Source of the DNA: Trochalopteron elliotii
Taxonomy: Eukaryota > Chordata > Aves > Passeriformes > Leiothrichidae
Direction of reading: 5' to 3'
DNA: 64,000 bases
NCBI GenBank assembly: GCA_024734555.1
Contig: JANPWX010000162.1
Location: 716,337 to 780,336 of the forward strand
How positions within the stretch are numbered: position 1 is the stretch's first letter; every line of letters starts with the position of its first letter. A model generated the notes under the pieces. It was not told the origin of the DNA. It worked only from the letters and a program-made list of their open reading frames with translations, and made no database searches. Below are positions 1 to 13,151 of this stretch, piece after piece. The position numbers and the translations under genes were made by a program.

Positions 1-130
1 GGGGCCGCTGCAGCAGCGGAACCCGCGGCGGGCGCCCGGCCCGCGCTCCGCAGCCGGGAGTTTAATGACCTCGGTGACAGAGACAAAGGGCTGCCCATGC
101 CTCGGACCGGGAGCTGCTTTGTCAACGTGC
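1..130. promoter_or_regulatory. CpG-rich left edge, possible CpG-island shoulder
   Basis: The first 60 bases are almost entirely G and C and hold about eleven CpG dinucleotides. CpG then fades by about base 130 into T-rich sequence (a T-run near 153-165). CpG is rare through most of the window, so this edge stands out. The natural reading is the 3' shoulder of a CpG-island promoter or first exon lying mostly to the left. No start codon, splice donor or transcript direction can be fixed from what is visible. Confidence 0.4.
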
Positions 131-3100
131 TGGGCCAGGCTAGGGAGAATTTCTTTTTTTTTTTCCTCTCCTTTAAATAATTTGATCTATTCCATCATTT
201 CCAATCGCTCCCATTTGCCAGCTGTCTGCTGACTCCAGCCTGGAACAGCTGAAGAGCAAATCTTTAATTTTCTTACAAACATACTATTACTCTGTATCGG
301 TTAATCTTTTTAATTTTCCTTGCCCGTCGCTAGGGCAAGCTCGGCGTGCTCGGTCCTGGGAGAAATCCTGATCGCCGTCCTGCACTCTGCTCCAGAGACC
401 CATCCCGGAGCAGCTCCGGGTGTGAGGACTGGAGGAGGAACACTGCGAGTCATTACTGATCTACAGTTTAAAGACAAGTTGCTGGGTGTTGCCTCTGGCA
501 GCAGGCAGCGAGTACGGGACCGCTGCGGAGAGGTGGACACGGGAGGGATTCCCTGCGTGCCCATTGCAGTGGTGTCTGGGCTCTGGCTGTTCGCACAGCA
601 GCAGCACCAGCAGTGGGGGGTTGGCCAGAGATTGTGACAGCCGTCATCAACACGGAATCGTAAGGAAAAGCTGGAAGAGTCTCTGGCGGATCTAACACGC
701 CCGGGGCGGGAGCAGCCCCTCCCAGAGATGCTGCGGTGCCTCCCTGGGCCGTGGTGTCGCTGGTACAGCCATGGGAAGGTGCCCCTGAGCGTGGCCTGGG
801 GTCCCAGCGCTGTGTCACCGTGGAGGAGACGTCTCACTCCCACCTCAACATCGAGCCAGAGAGGCAGAGGGGCTGCTCAGCCTCCTCCAAGCGCTGCGAG
901 CTCTCAGGGGAGGGGGTTGTTGGTGTTGATGGTGGGCAGGGCCAAGGCTCCACTCCCAGAGCGAACCTTCCCGCCTGTACCCAAGATGGTGACAGAAAAG
1001 AGTGGCTCGTGTTAGGGATATTTTTATCCCTCCTGATGCCAAAGTGGATAAGATTTAGCAAAAGGGCATGGAAGAAAATTTCTTTACATACTGCTTAAGA
1101 GAAGGACGGCTGTTTCTGTGAACTTGTTATAAAATTAAATGTCACAACCTGGTGACTCTTTGCAGCTGGAGATAAAAAAGCCCCACAAAGCTATTGGGAG
1201 TGAGCAGGTAAAAAAGGGCTGTTTCGGCTGTGGCTGAAGAGTCTTTGCTCTTTGCAGACTCCAGCACATGGAGATGAGGTTTGATTTTGTGGAGTGTTTA
1301 AACTGTAGCTGGGAGGAAATACTCTTAGTTTGGGATGCTGCTTCCTGCCTTTCTGTTGGTACCAGGCACTGATAAGGCTCCAACCTCAGCTTCAGCCACT
1401 GGATCCTACTGCAGGGCCAGCACAGACAGTTTATTTTGTATTAAATTATCTGATTAGTGACAGGTGGGTGCATGGAGGTCATGGACAGTCCTCATCTTGT
1501 ACATGTAGGTCAGAGAGGGCAGGACAGGAACAGTCCTGTACCAGGAATTACCACAGCAGTCAAGGCTGGGCACAGGCAGAGAAACTCCAGAGCTGCTCAG
1601 ATCCTGGCTGGGCATTGCATGGCCTCTCCTTCCCCAAGCACCCCAAGGGTGTTCAGCAGAACAGCCCATCATGGCTGTGTCTCCCTTCCTTTGTATTCCC
1701 AGCCTCCCACACTGTCCCCAGCACATCCCTCATGGGTGACTTGGCAATGCTACTCTCTCTGGGCAGCACCCCGGGGATCCTCTGTGGCAGGAATACAAAG
1801 AGGGCATCTTTGAAACTTCTCTTAGGTGTTGCACCATAACTGCTTGGGGTTTTTTTTTTTTTTTGCCCCATACAAAGACTCAATTTCACCTGATGCCCAT
1901 GGAGGGGCTGCATGGGGCCCAGAGCTGTGAGCAGTGACCTTCAGCTGCCAGGCCAGACTTCCACTGGAGCAGCAGCCAGGTGGTGATGGATAATTACAGC
2001 ACAGACAGCATGGCTGGACTAAAGAAGGAAGCACCTGGAAGGTTGATAAAGCTCCTCATGGGCCCAGAGCTCTGGCTCAGTGCTGCTGCACAGGTGAGTG
2101 CTGCCCAGTGGGATGCTGGGCCTTGGGAGTGGGATTTATACCAAGCTGACTCAGGACTTTCTTCAGGAATCTTTGGCTGTGCCTTGAAGGATGATCAAAG
2201 GTAGCAGAAGGGCTTTGGCTAACTTGTTACAGCGATGCTAAAAATACAAGATATTTGCCCAGTTCATAAGTGCTGTGAAAATAGCTTTAATGTAGCAATT
2301 CATCATTTAAGAGTGTATCAATTAATGCAAACTCGGGTGTATTTATAACTCGTGAACATAGTGTACCAGTGAGGAGAAGTCGATTGGTTATTTTGAGTTT
2401 GTTGTGCAGATATTTGGATGTTATTTTTTTCGTGCTGCTGTTTTTACTATGAATACATGTGGTATTTAGAGCTCCAGGTACTACAGAGGTCAGATTTGAA
2501 ACTGTGTACTTCTTATGGGGGTTTTAAATACATAAAAATTTCAGTCCTCTCCACCTACAAATAAAGCTGTAGGTTTATGGGTGTCCTCAAGTCACTGATG
2601 TAAAACTCCTTATTTTTGAATATGAAAGGGAACCACTTGCAAAAATGGAAAATAATGTTGGGATTATTAATATCTAGGGGGAAATGCTGATTGACGAAGG
2701 ACATTTTCAAATCAGGCTAATGCTTTAGAACAGCAGCAGAACTATGAACCTGGCAGAAAAATACATAAGCATTTCTATAGCTATAGCATTTTTCAATCCT
2801 AACGAAGAAAAAGAGGCTTCTCTTTATTTCTGTAATGGTATCTAAACTGGTTCGTTCGAATTAGCTCCATCCACATGTGTTTTGTTTAGATTTATATGCA
2901 TCAGGTCTAATAGAACCACAATCAATCTGAGTTATGAGGCTCAGTGCTCGCATTACCGAGATTCATGTGCAGAAGTCGGCTCCTAAAACATCAGAGGGAA
3001 AATACCTGGGAAATGCAGATTTCTGGGACTTGAGTGCCCTCTACTGAAACCGTCCCGGCTCCGGCCCTTCGCCGTGACACCCGCAGCTTGATTGATGGGT

Positions 3101-3961
3101 TGCTAAATTGAATTGAAGCCTGCGATTCACACATCCATTATGAAGGATCCCCTCCTTTCCTTCCTGCGGGTCTCATCCCGGACTCCAACTCTCTGGTTAA
3201 TTCTGGCTCCCGCAGCTCTGCCAGAGCAGATTTCCTGGTTTAAATGGCAAGAATAGGTGCTGTAAGGAAAATTCCTTCGGCTGTAATCATCCGGGAGCTG
3301 TGATGGCATTGAGGAGCGCTGAGGGCTGCGCTGGGCTGGGCTGGGCAGGGAGAAGCCGGCTTTGCTCGAGGAGTTTGGGTCTGCTCGGTGCCTTTGAGTC
3401 CTGGGAGAGGCACGAACTCGGTGCCAGCAGCAGGATGAGGTGACGCTGCCACCCACGCCCCAGCAGCTCTCGCAAAAGCAAACACCAGCCATCCGCCTTT
3501 GCCCCCGCAAACTCACCGCCGTATGTGTTACGTTTCACTCGTTGTGGGGCGGAGGGAAAAGGGGAAAATTTCCATTTCCTACTCGGCATTCCGTCTGGAA
3601 GGTAGAGGCAGTGTGTTTGTCCGTGCCTTGCCTGCAGCACGGGCAGGGTTTGTGGGGTTGGAATGGAGGCACCGGCAGCTCCACCATGGGGCCAGGGCAT
3701 TGGGAAGTGCTGCTCTTGTGTTGTGCAGCTGATTTGAAAGTGGGGAGGTTTCCCACTTAGATTTTTATGAGGTTTATCCTCTAATTAATTCCTGCTATGG
3801 CAGTGTGGCTGCTCTGTCCGGGGCAGGGAAATGTGGGATTTCTGCAATCTGTGAAATAACTCTGGGAAGAATTGTTGCTGCACTACACCGCATATATTTG
3901 TGTTGGAACACACTGTGGTATAATAGCTGGTTTGAAATGTATCCAGTTCTGCTGAATATAT
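131..3961. other. Unique non-coding DNA, AT-rich central block
   Basis: No repeat or gene is recognised here. About 2215-2960 is notably AT-rich and low in CpG, with many TAAT/ATTA cores and short A/T runs. It reads like developmental enhancer DNA, but that is an impression without conservation data. The open frames at 310-843 (minus) and nearby overlap one another on both strands and show no domain. A run of about 14 T at 1850-1864 and short A/T runs are the only simple repeats. Confidence 0.5.
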
Positions 3962-4385
3962 TATTGTGAAAGTCAGGAGAACGCGCTGGGAGAACGCGAG
4001 CTGCTGTCAAACCCCGAGCAGCGACGCCCCACAGAGCCTGGGAGAGTGGGAAAGGGAATGGGAGCTGCACTCCCCTCCTTGGCTGGGCTGGCTGAGGGGG
4101 TCCGGGGCTGCAGGGAGCTCGGATCAGAGCCCCGTGTGCCTTTTGAGCAGATCTAAAGGCTCCGTCTCTGCTCTCTGAAGCACTTGGCATCGCCCCACCG
4201 TGCAAACACCACCCGGGGGCTGCGACCTGGCGGGTCCCGCCCTCAGCTGCTCGCAGCCAACACGGCTGGTGGAAGCAGGGACGGGACTTTGTCACCACTG
4301 TCCCCAGGATGGCAGGAAATGTGAATTGGCTCTTCCTTCCCCCACCCCGGGGTGTTTGCAGCACAGATTTCTTCCGCGGCCCCTT
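3962..4385. promoter_or_regulatory. Moderate CpG cluster
   Basis: By eye this segment holds roughly twenty CpG dinucleotides in about 420 bases, well above its flanks. Clusters fall at the start (3980-4030) and between 4186 and 4385. It overlaps a long minus-strand open frame (3795-4445) that resembles no known protein, so the frame is probably a by-product of high GC. It could be a weak or decaying CpG island, or a GC-rich regulatory element. No promoter motif decides the direction. Confidence 0.3.
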
Positions 4386-7300
4386 TCCAGCAGAGCAGAC
4401 ATGGGGGTGACACAGGGGCTGTGCTGGCAGTGCACGACCCTTCAAACAACAGCCAGAGAGGTTTACCAGACTTTCCTGCCTGGAGATGAGGTGTAGCTGA
4501 GGCTATTGGAGCCTCTTTGAATGAGATGATAACAAAGCATGTGAATCTCATTTTTTATCAGTTACTCTGCAGTTTGCCCTGTCCGAGGGTGCCCTGCAGG
4601 CTCACAGAGTGTCACACGCCCAGCAGGGTCTCTGCACCAGCAGCAGCACCCAAGCCCTACCACCAGGGATGTCAGACCTTGGAGGTCTGGCTGCTCCCAC
4701 CTGGCAGGGCACAGTGGGGACCCTTGGGTGGCATTGGGAGGTGGAGATGGTTCAGCCAGCCTGGCTCTGGGGCAGCTCTTGCCTGAACCCTGTGCAGCCA
4801 GAGACTCACTGGGCACTTTTGGTCAGCCCCTTCCTTCAAAGGGATCTTGGTCTGAACCTGGAGAAGGGCTGGTTCACCCTAGGAAGGTGAATATGGGAGG
4901 ATGCAGAGACCTGCCTGGCCTTTTTTGGATGTGATGTGGTGGCTGTGAGCAGGGATGGAGCTCTCCTGGCACCTGAGAGGTGACAGATCCCCCAGGGCTC
5001 ACAGAATGGAGCCACGTGCATCCTGGCTGATTGTCAGCCTCGTGCAGCAGCAGCTGAATTTGTACAATTGCAGCATGTCATACGGGCTGAAAAGGGCAAC
5101 AGGGAGCAAATGACTAAGTAAGACCAGTTAAAATTATTGTCTTTATCACCCGCTGTGTTCGAATCTGACAGAAGAAACTGTTTTGGCCAGTTGCTTCCAT
5201 CAAGGTCTCCTGTTTCTGGGCTGCAAGATGATCTCTTTGAACTAGCTGAGTGAAAATACATATTTGTGTCAGACAGCCTTTGCGTGTGTTTTTTCATCCT
5301 CTTTCTGCAGAGGTAGGAAATCATCTTTTTTTCTCTTTTTATTTTTTTTCCCCGTTTTATTTTTTTTCCCCTTTTAAAAAAAAAGAAGTCCTCTATCTTT
5401 AGGATTGGTGGGAGAAGCCATTTGCAACTGATGGGTGTAAATTACGCCTGCTTAGTCAGACAAGAAAATTAGAGACTGCGGAATTAGCCTCTGCTCGCTA
5501 TTATCTTTGCATGGAACCAGTTTACAAAGAAACTTGGTATGTTCCATGGCATCCTGCTCAGCTCCCACGTGACTCGTTTGTGACTCGTTTGTGACTTGTT
5601 TGTGACCTGTCAGCCCCAGCGCGTGGCCCATTGTACAGACCCAGCCAGGGCAGCTCCTTTTTCTCCTGAACAAAGGTACCAACTGGCAGAGCAGAAGGTT
5701 GGGCACCTGCCAGCCCAGGAGTGCACAGGGCTCTTTGCTCCCCACATGGCTAATTACCCGTGCAAAGATTGGGAATGAGTCGTTAATACCTTTTTTTTTC
5801 CTTCTTCTTGTACACATGCAAAGGGCAAGAAAAGATCACGTTATTTCAAATGCCTCTTAAATTCCACTTCAGTGGAATTACCCTGGGAATTAATTTGGCC
5901 AGCTGCAGCCAGTTGTTTTGCCCAGTCCCTGTGAATTCCGGCCTGTTTCCAATTCACAGCAAATTTCTTGGTGGTTCCAGCATGTTCAGAGGAAATTTAA
6001 ATGTCGGGTGAGAAGCTGTGGGTGGATCTGGCTGTACCTACAGGGAAGAAAATCTGGCCTGATGTGAGGGGACAAGGGGATCCCTGCCTCGAGTGGGGTC
6101 TGGAGAGAACAGCTCTCCCATGGCAGTGGGTGTTGGCCACAGGAGATGCTGTGGAAGCCTGAGGAGAGTTAAATGTGTGGAGGCAAAAAATTATGTGCCT
6201 GCAGGAGGAAAATGACCTGACCCTGAGCTGTGGAGGGATCCCACCTTTGGGGAGGGGTGTGACAGGGCAGGAGGGGTGTCATGTCCTGCCCTGGGGTGAC
6301 TCAGGGGCTGGGATGATCCTTGCATTCATCTGGCACCTGCTCAGCCAAACTCTGTGTCACTACCTGCACCCCCAAGTATCTCCCACAGTTTCAGCTGCAA
6401 ACCCCAGTCTCTGTAAGATTTGCAAAGACCACTTTTCCTGCTGTCCTGCCTGGATAATGACAGAGAAATTCACAGGACTGTGCCTGGCCCTGGCTGTGTC
6501 CCTTTTCCCTGCTGCAATGGGCAGTGACAAACCCAGTGCCCACAGCTCTGATGGGCAGCAGGGCTGGGGAAAATGCAGAAAACCACCCTCAAACACATCC
6601 CTGTTGTGGTTTTCAGGGCTTATTTGTGGCCCAGCTGTGTCCAGTGAAACCATGGGGTGGGTCTGGCAGTGTCCTTGCGTGGAGGGAGAACCTCTCCATC
6701 AGCCACCACTGCCAGTTCTTCCCTCAGCTCAGCTCATGGGATGTGAGGAGCCTCTGGAACATGAATTTCCAGTGGCCTTGTTTTAAGCTTCTTGTTTTGA
6801 GACTCCTCCTAAATGAGATCATTGTATCAGTTAAATCCCTTTTATTCCCAGTTGCCAGTGTCTGGGCACCAGGTTAATTTTGGCACTTTTCAGCTTAGCA
6901 AGCAATGAACAGGTTCCCATGGGAAGGAGATTGTGCAGCACATGGGGATTTGTAGGTTGAAAGGGGAGTGTGGGAGTCTTCCCATGTGTATTATTATTCA
7001 CAGGAAAAAAAGAAATGCTGCTTTTTAATTTTTTTTAAAAAACCTGATGTTCATTTGGCATTTAAATGGTGGTAGGAAAACAGAGAAAATTAATTTTGAG
7101 AGATGGAAAACAAAGTGGGTTTTTAAAAATGGGCTGCACTCTGGTTTTCCTGCTTCTCCCAAGTCACACCAGCCATGCTGGGGATTGACACACTGCCAGG
7201 GATGGCTGCTGCTGCTGGGAGACACCTTTCCCTCCAACACTGGTGCCACTGAGCACCCCGGGCAGCTGCTGACGTCCCCGTGGAGGAGAGGCTGGAAGAT

Positions 7301-8685
7301 GATGTGCCTCAGGCCAAGCTGAGGGTGGCTTTTTGTGGAAACCATTTCCAGATGGTTCCTTATGGCAGTGCAGCAGATGCAGGGCTCAAAGATCCCCCAG
7401 CAGAGGCTCTGGAGGTGCCTCACACAGGACATTTTCTTCTCGTGGCTCTAAATTGGAAGCTAAATCCCTTAATTTCATTTTGCTGCTGTTTCTATGTGTT
7501 GTTTCTGTTTGGTGATGAGGCAGAAGAATAATACATTTAAGCAGCTCTTAGCACGAGCAAAATGAAGCTGATATGGCTTTATTTTACACAGTGTACACAA
7601 AATCTTCACTAGATTGTATCTGTGCACAGCCCTCCATGGTGGGAGCGTGACTTGCATATTGAAACTTGGTATGAAAATCCCTTGGAAAAATAACGAGCCT
7701 CTCTTCCTAGTTTATTTCCATATTTTTTCCATGGGAGGCATTTGCTTTTTTTCAAATGTAAAGGAAAAAGCCAGAACTGTGTCCAGTAAGCATCTGATAT
7801 TTAAAGTGTTTGTACACAGAGAAGCATTTTGTGTTGGCTTTTTACAGTGTAAAAGAAAAAAAAAAGAAAAAAAAAAAAAGCATAATTTTGCACAACTATT
7901 TTTGGTTTATAAGCATCCCCTGGGGGAAGGGAGAGTAAGGCCTTGCCAAAATTGTAGTTGTGCTGCACAATTTTAATTTTACTTTTTTAACCCCAAGGCA
8001 TTTCATTGTATCCAAGACTCAGCTGGGGGTTTGATGCTCACTCTGTCCAGGACAGGGGGAGGCTGATGCTGGACTGGGCTGGGTGGCTGTTTTTTAATAA
8101 ATGAAGGGCAAAATCACACGTCATTGATCCATTAGCACTTATTTCTACACCCCAGCTAAGGCACTAGGGGAGTCAGGTGCCTTTCTGCACTGACTGGAAG
8201 TGAATACATCTCTTTCCAGGAAAAGCCATCACAATCCTCATATAATATTTCAGTGAGCTCCAGCCTGAAAGTGGAGGTGAGCAAAATATCCCAGCTCTGC
8301 TCTCCTGGGGCTCAGCCTCTTCCTGCGGGCAGATGTGGCCTGGAGAGAGGCAATTACACACCCTGATGTAGCAGTTTAAAGATCAAGTGCAGAGCAGTTT
8401 GACTAGAGATTAAATATAAAGATACCCATTTATGAATTGGGAAAAGAGAAGGAAAAACCCTCCGAGTAGATTAAAGTCTTGCAGAACTGACTAATAAATC
8501 AGCGGCTGGCGGAGCGTGGCAACCTCGTCTGCCACTCTGAAGTGACTGAGGACCAGTTTAATAAAGCTTTACACTTCAGAGGCTAAATGAAGAGCAGGCA
8601 AGAGAGAGAGCAGCACACCCACTGGCTGAGGGTGGTGGAGAGGGACTCAGGAAGGGGCAGGAGCCTTGGCTGGGGGTGGGCAGTG
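4386..8685. other. Unique non-coding DNA
   Basis: No gene or interspersed repeat is recognised. The stretch contains T-rich and A-rich runs at 5325-5390, an 11-bp tandem repeat at 5569-5610, and an A-rich simple run at about 7855-7880. The plus-strand open frame at 6175-6786 (203 codons) has no recognisable domain and a composition like the surrounding DNA. Confidence 0.5.
5569..5610. repeat. 11-bp tandem repeat, about 3.8 copies
   Basis: The unit GTGACTCGTTT occurs twice exactly, then once with a C-to-T change, then as a partial variant copy. The T change falls at the CpG, as expected from deamination in an otherwise young array. Confidence 0.85.
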
Positions 8686-9127
8686 TGACACCTCAGGATT
8701 TCAGCTTTTATATTCTTCATATATTTGTAATCCTGCAGTTCTTTAGTGTAGAGCTCTAAACTCCACACACAGTGTGACCTGCTGCTTCCCCATTTTGGGC
8801 AGACACAACAATTCCTCTCCAGGCCTGGCAATCAAGGACACCTCACTGCCTCCAGCCTGAGAGATGCAAAATGAGTTTGGGGCAGCAAACTTGGGGTAAA
8901 TGACTTCATTACCTGAAGCTGTAACTGGGAGATTAACCCCCAACATGCAAATGGACCAAACTGATAAAAGTGTGAAAACCCATGACACATTGTCCATTTT
9001 TGGGTAAAGCCCCTGGTGAACTTTATCTGCCCTAAATGTACCTGCAGGCCCTTCAATAAATAGAACTGCTTTTTATCCCCTTAATTTTGTCTGGCCTCTG
9101 TTTTCAGGTAGCCCCAAAAAGGCATCA
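8686..9127 (+). mobile_element. Solo LTR, endogenous retrovirus family A (copy 1)
   Basis: A 442-bp solo LTR beginning TGACACC and ending GGCATCA, variants of the family termini TGATGCC and GGCATCA. The sense strand is set by the AATAAA at 9055-9060 near the 3' end. An octamer motif ATGCAAAT lies at 8945-8952, with a TATA-like GATAAAAG just downstream at about 8963. No exact target-site duplication was found (CAGTG to the left, CTGTC to the right). No retroviral coding sequence adjoins it, so it is a remnant of LTR-LTR recombination. The family is defined by ten further copies in this window. Confidence 0.85.
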
Positions 9128-11135
9128 CTGTCACGTAGGCACTGTGCTTGGGCTGGGCCTTTGGCATGCAGGAGAGGAATGATGTAGGCATGTGGGATGA
9201 AGGGGGAAGGCTCAGAGCTTTGCTGCCTCGTGGTCCGTGGTTATTTGTGTTGCAGTAATGTTATTTGTGTTGCAGTGACTCCTCTGCACCATCACAGGCT
9301 GCTCCTGCAGCCCCTGCACTGCCCCAGGGCTCAGAGCCACCCTGAGGGTGTAAGGCAGTGAGATGAGTTTTACTTGCAATACTTGTGTTTGTTAGTGCAT
9401 TCTGAGGTCTTGTCTAAGGCATAGACAGCCTTTTAGTGCTGGGCTTTTGAGCAGGGGTGAAGGGACATTCGTGTCCCCAGGTAAAAGCCTGGTGTGATGC
9501 CAAACAGGTTGGAATGCTCTGGGGACAGGCTTGGGAAGCACTCACCCTGGTGGGAAATGGACCTTACAGAGCAGGTGCAGTGCCACCAGGTAAGACAGGT
9601 CATTTACTCCAGCAGAAACCTCTTGCTTTCCCAGGGTGTTCACTCCTAACAGCCGAGGCTGTGGGGCCAGCAGCCTGCGGGATTGATTGCTGGCTCAGGG
9701 AGTGAGCAGCTCGAGGTGAAGTCAAGGGTGATCAGCCTCAGCCAGACAGTCATTTCCCAGGAGATGCTGTGTGCCAAGGGTACCTCTGTCTATAAATTGC
9801 TTTGGATGTTTGAATATAGACCTCTTGTAAACTCAGACACTGCACAGGACACTCGTGTCCTCGCTCTGCCATCGTGCTCTCCATCACTGTCTGTTGTTCA
9901 AGGTCATAAGAAGAGCCCGTAGTGATCTAGAATTAAATCAAATTTGTTCAGCTGCTTGTATTTTTTTTTTGTCTTGTCTTTGCACACAGTTATCCCAGCT
10001 TTCCTGAAATGCATTTCAGTTGTGTCCTGTGGGGAGCTCCCGGGTCCAACTCAGTGCTGATGCATCAGGCGCCTCTTGAACAGCCACAACTGGATTATTT
10101 CTGCAGGGTGCTCTCAGAATCTGCTCCAAGAGGGAGCACAGTGCTGAGAGCCTCTGGCAAGCAAAGCACTCAGGCCCCCATTAAAAACAGCAGAACAAGT
10201 TTAATCTCTGGATGGCAGGGAAGTTTGCATCGTCAGCAGTGTTTGATCCAAGTTTTCAAGGCAAAATTGAAATCATTCTTCACCAGGCTCAACACATTGA
10301 TCTTTAGAAAAGAGCACTTGTAAATAAGCTCCTTGAGAATGTGTCGCCCACTTTCTCCTCCAAAGCTACTCCTCTGTGAGAAGGGCAATCCCTGAGGATG
10401 CTCCAAAAGCAAGGAGGAGGATAAGCAGAAGTGGCTTCAGGGAATTTCTCTCTGTCTCTACTTCCTTCCCCAGTCCACCACTGCGTGCACACATCACATG
10501 CTCCAGATCACAAGTCATTAATAAGGAAAAACACTGATGCTCTTGTTTCCCCTCTCCCAAGAAGGGCTGAGTTATTTTCCTGAGCAGTTTATCATCTCTG
10601 CTGCTGGAGCAGGCACAGGGCAGGACTGACTGCAGACCTGTGGTGCCAGGGGGACTCACACCCCAAAAGTGGATTGGTTGGGTTCTGGTGCAGGAGTTTT
10701 GTCCCACAGCACCTGTACTCTTCCTCTCCTTAGGGCCATGGTTTTCCATGTCCTGCCTCAGTGAGGAATCCTTCATGCCTCCTGTAACTCACAATAATCT
10801 CCTTGCTAGTGCTGCTCCTGGCTGAGGTTCCTCTCAGTGCACAGGTGCCTACAGGCAGCCTCCAGGGCTCTGCTCCTCCTCCCTCATTCACATCAAGAAT
10901 TTATTCTTTCCACCTGGCAAAGCACAGAGGCCAAGGCCCCACCTCTCACTTTTTTTGGCAATTATTGGAAATTACAAAGCACTTAAGCAAACTCCCATCA
11001 GTGCTCCCCCTCTATCTAGCAGCAGTCCAAGCCAGCACCTCTTGCTCTCCAAATCCTCATTTCTTTTTTGTACACCCTGAGGAAACCCAGCCCGTGGGAG
11101 GCACATCCCTCGGGGTGCTGTGCTGTAAAATCAGA

Positions 11136-11166
11136 GGGAATAGAAGGGAATAGAAGGGAATAGAAG
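11136..11166. repeat. 10-bp tandem repeat, three copies
   Basis: GGGAATAGAA is repeated three times without mismatch. Confidence 0.85.
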
Positions 11167-11650
11167 CATTCTCCTGCCTTTGGGCATGGTGCTGTGGGGA
11201 TTGAGCTCTGGGGTCTGCATGCAGGCTCACCTTCCCTCAGTGCTGATCCCATTCCATCCCCTCTCAGTGTTGCTTCAGTACAGCCTTTGGGGCAGAACAA
11301 ATGATCCCCTTGTCTTGGGATCGATCAGATGTTTTTTAGGAACATTTTCAGTTGAAAGGAGAAGCAGCTAATGTTAGACTTGCTCTAAACATGAGATTTC
11401 CCTGGCAGGGTTGGATATATTTAGGGCATCTGAATGCCAGAGAATTATGAAGTGGTTTGGGGCTTTTTTTTTTCTTCCTCACAAAATGAAACACAATGAT
11501 CCCTTCCAGCATCTTGTAAATTGCACTTGAAAAATGGCAAAGTTTCCCATTTGGAGACTTAAATTCTTATTTTTGAATTAGCCCCTGGTTAACCTTGAGC
11601 TGGCTCAAGGCTGGGGGAGCATGGGGCTCCCGTGCACGGTGTAACTGTGC

Positions 11651-11686
11651 TGGTCTAACTGGTCTAACTGGTGTAACTGGTAAAAC
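11651..11686. repeat. 9-bp tandem repeat, four copies
   Basis: The unit TGGTCTAAC occurs twice exactly, followed by two variants (TGGTGTAAC and TGGTAAAAC). Confidence 0.85.
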
Positions 11687-12677
11687 TGCCACCAATGCCA
11701 CCGTTGGAGCTGCTGCCATGAACGTGGCCTCTTGTGGGATGTGATGGTGAAAGGTGCTGAGCACTTCAGATCTGATCTCCAAGCATCTTTGACTTCCGTG
11801 AGCTGATTCATTAGTGTCAAGTTAAGAATATGTTTAAATGGTTTGCAGAATTGAACCCAGCCAATGTGATTTTCAAATTAGATCCATTTCCACGAGTCTT
11901 TTTCCTTAGACTTATTGGATTTTAAACGGGTCTGAAGGGATTCTGTGGCAGTTGCTGTGACCTACTTCAGAGCAGAGGCTGGTGAGTCTATCCCACATCT
12001 CTGTGCTGGCTGACAGGTTCTCTCTAAATGCAGACTTGGCCACTTGATTGTAATTTTCCTGCTAGGGGAAAAAGAAATAATTAAGGCTGTGTAAATGGGA
12101 CAATTTCACAGGAAAAGCATCTTTTAACAGTGGCAGGCATCAAACCCCTGTTCTATCCTGAAGAAGGAGGGTGTTTCCTCTCCCTCCCTCCTCCTCTTAT
12201 TTGGACAAATCTTCCTGACCAGGGACAGAGCCAGGAGTGTGCTTTCCAAGCATCTCAGTGGTGACACATAGCATTTGATTACGTGTTGTTCCAAAATGAA
12301 TGTATTCCAAATTTCTTGTTCATCCAGAAGAGTTGTCTGAGGTGCACTGGGGGTTGTAGGATGTTTGTATTGGGGGAAACAACTCTATTTTTTTCCAAGT
12401 GAAGCTGTGTCTGTAATCTGAAAGTGAAAATGGCCATGATGCATTTTCCAGAATGAGCCTCAGTAGAAGATCCCGTGATGCCAGTGTGGGAGAGGATGTT
12501 CTGGCACAGCTCCCACTCTGGCTGGGATGGCTCTGGGGACACTGGGCTCCCCAGTAAGGGACAAAGGGGTTTTTTAAGCCCAGTCTCCCTGGGCTGCTAT
12601 CAGAGTGCTGGGTACTCTGAGCCCTGTGGGTGCTGCCTCATGCAGCCCCTAATTTATAGTGTCAGGGGCTGCTGGAG

Positions 12678-13151
12678 TGTGGGAAATGGATTTGCAGAGA
12701 ATTCCCAAAGCCTGACAGAAGGCTCACATAGCCTTGTACATCTGTATGCAAACTTTGAGATAAAGTATGCTGACTTAGAAAGGCCATGGAATAGAACAGA
12801 CATTGTTGAGAGAGAAATAGAACTGGAAACAAGTTTCAAATTATGGCCTTGCAAATAGACCAGATATTTTGGAGAAATAGAACCATGAAAGATGTATTGT
12901 ACCAAACCCACGTGGGGTATTTTTAGATTATTAGCTCAGAAGCATTAGCAGTGTTGGGTGGCAAAAGCTGATAGGCCAAGAAATGCTTATAGTGGATTGG
13001 AGTTAGGAAATAGTTTGGCTTCTGATTGGGATGGTGTGAATTGTAACATCTGTATTGTCTCACCCTTCTCATGAGATTGAAAATGGAATAAAAGTCTTTA
13101 AAACACCTCTCAGGAGCCCCATCTCTGGGTCAGAAAAGGCTTTTTCCAACA
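12678..13151 (+). mobile_element. Solo LTR, endogenous retrovirus family B (copy 1)
   Basis: A 474-bp LTR starting TGTGGGAAATGG and ending CCAACA. Orientation is given by AATAAA at 13087-13092. It is flanked by CTGGAG on the left and GTGGAG on the right, a 6-bp target duplication with one mismatch (TGGAG exact). Six-bp duplications are typical of class II (alpha/betaretrovirus-like, ERVK-type) elements, so that class is inferred. Copies 2 (17715-17896) and 3 (51594-52061) share the same termini or internal sequence in opposite orientation. No internal retroviral genes are nearby. The 127-codon plus-strand frame across it (12475-12858) is a chance frame. Confidence 0.88.

Larger units (their letters stand above)
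9128..12677. other. Unique non-coding DNA with small tandem repeats
   Basis: No gene is recognised. A TTATTTGTGTTGCAGT motif is duplicated in tandem at about 9240-9276. Short tandem arrays sit at 11136-11166 and 11651-11686. The remaining sequence is ordinary mixed-composition intergenic or intronic DNA, and the short open frames on both strands resemble no protein family. Confidence 0.5.

Noticed and set aside
310..843. 177-codon minus-strand frame near the left CpG-rich edge
   Set aside because: It overlaps long frames on the other strand, has no recognisable domain, and is explained by local GC content.
3795..4445. 216-codon minus-strand frame
   Set aside because: It lies in a CpG cluster with few AT-rich stops, has no domain, and no splice signals were identified.
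5145..5172. GTTCGAATC resembling a tRNA T-loop
   Set aside because: The flanking bases do not form a T stem, and no acceptor, D or anticodon arm can be placed upstream.
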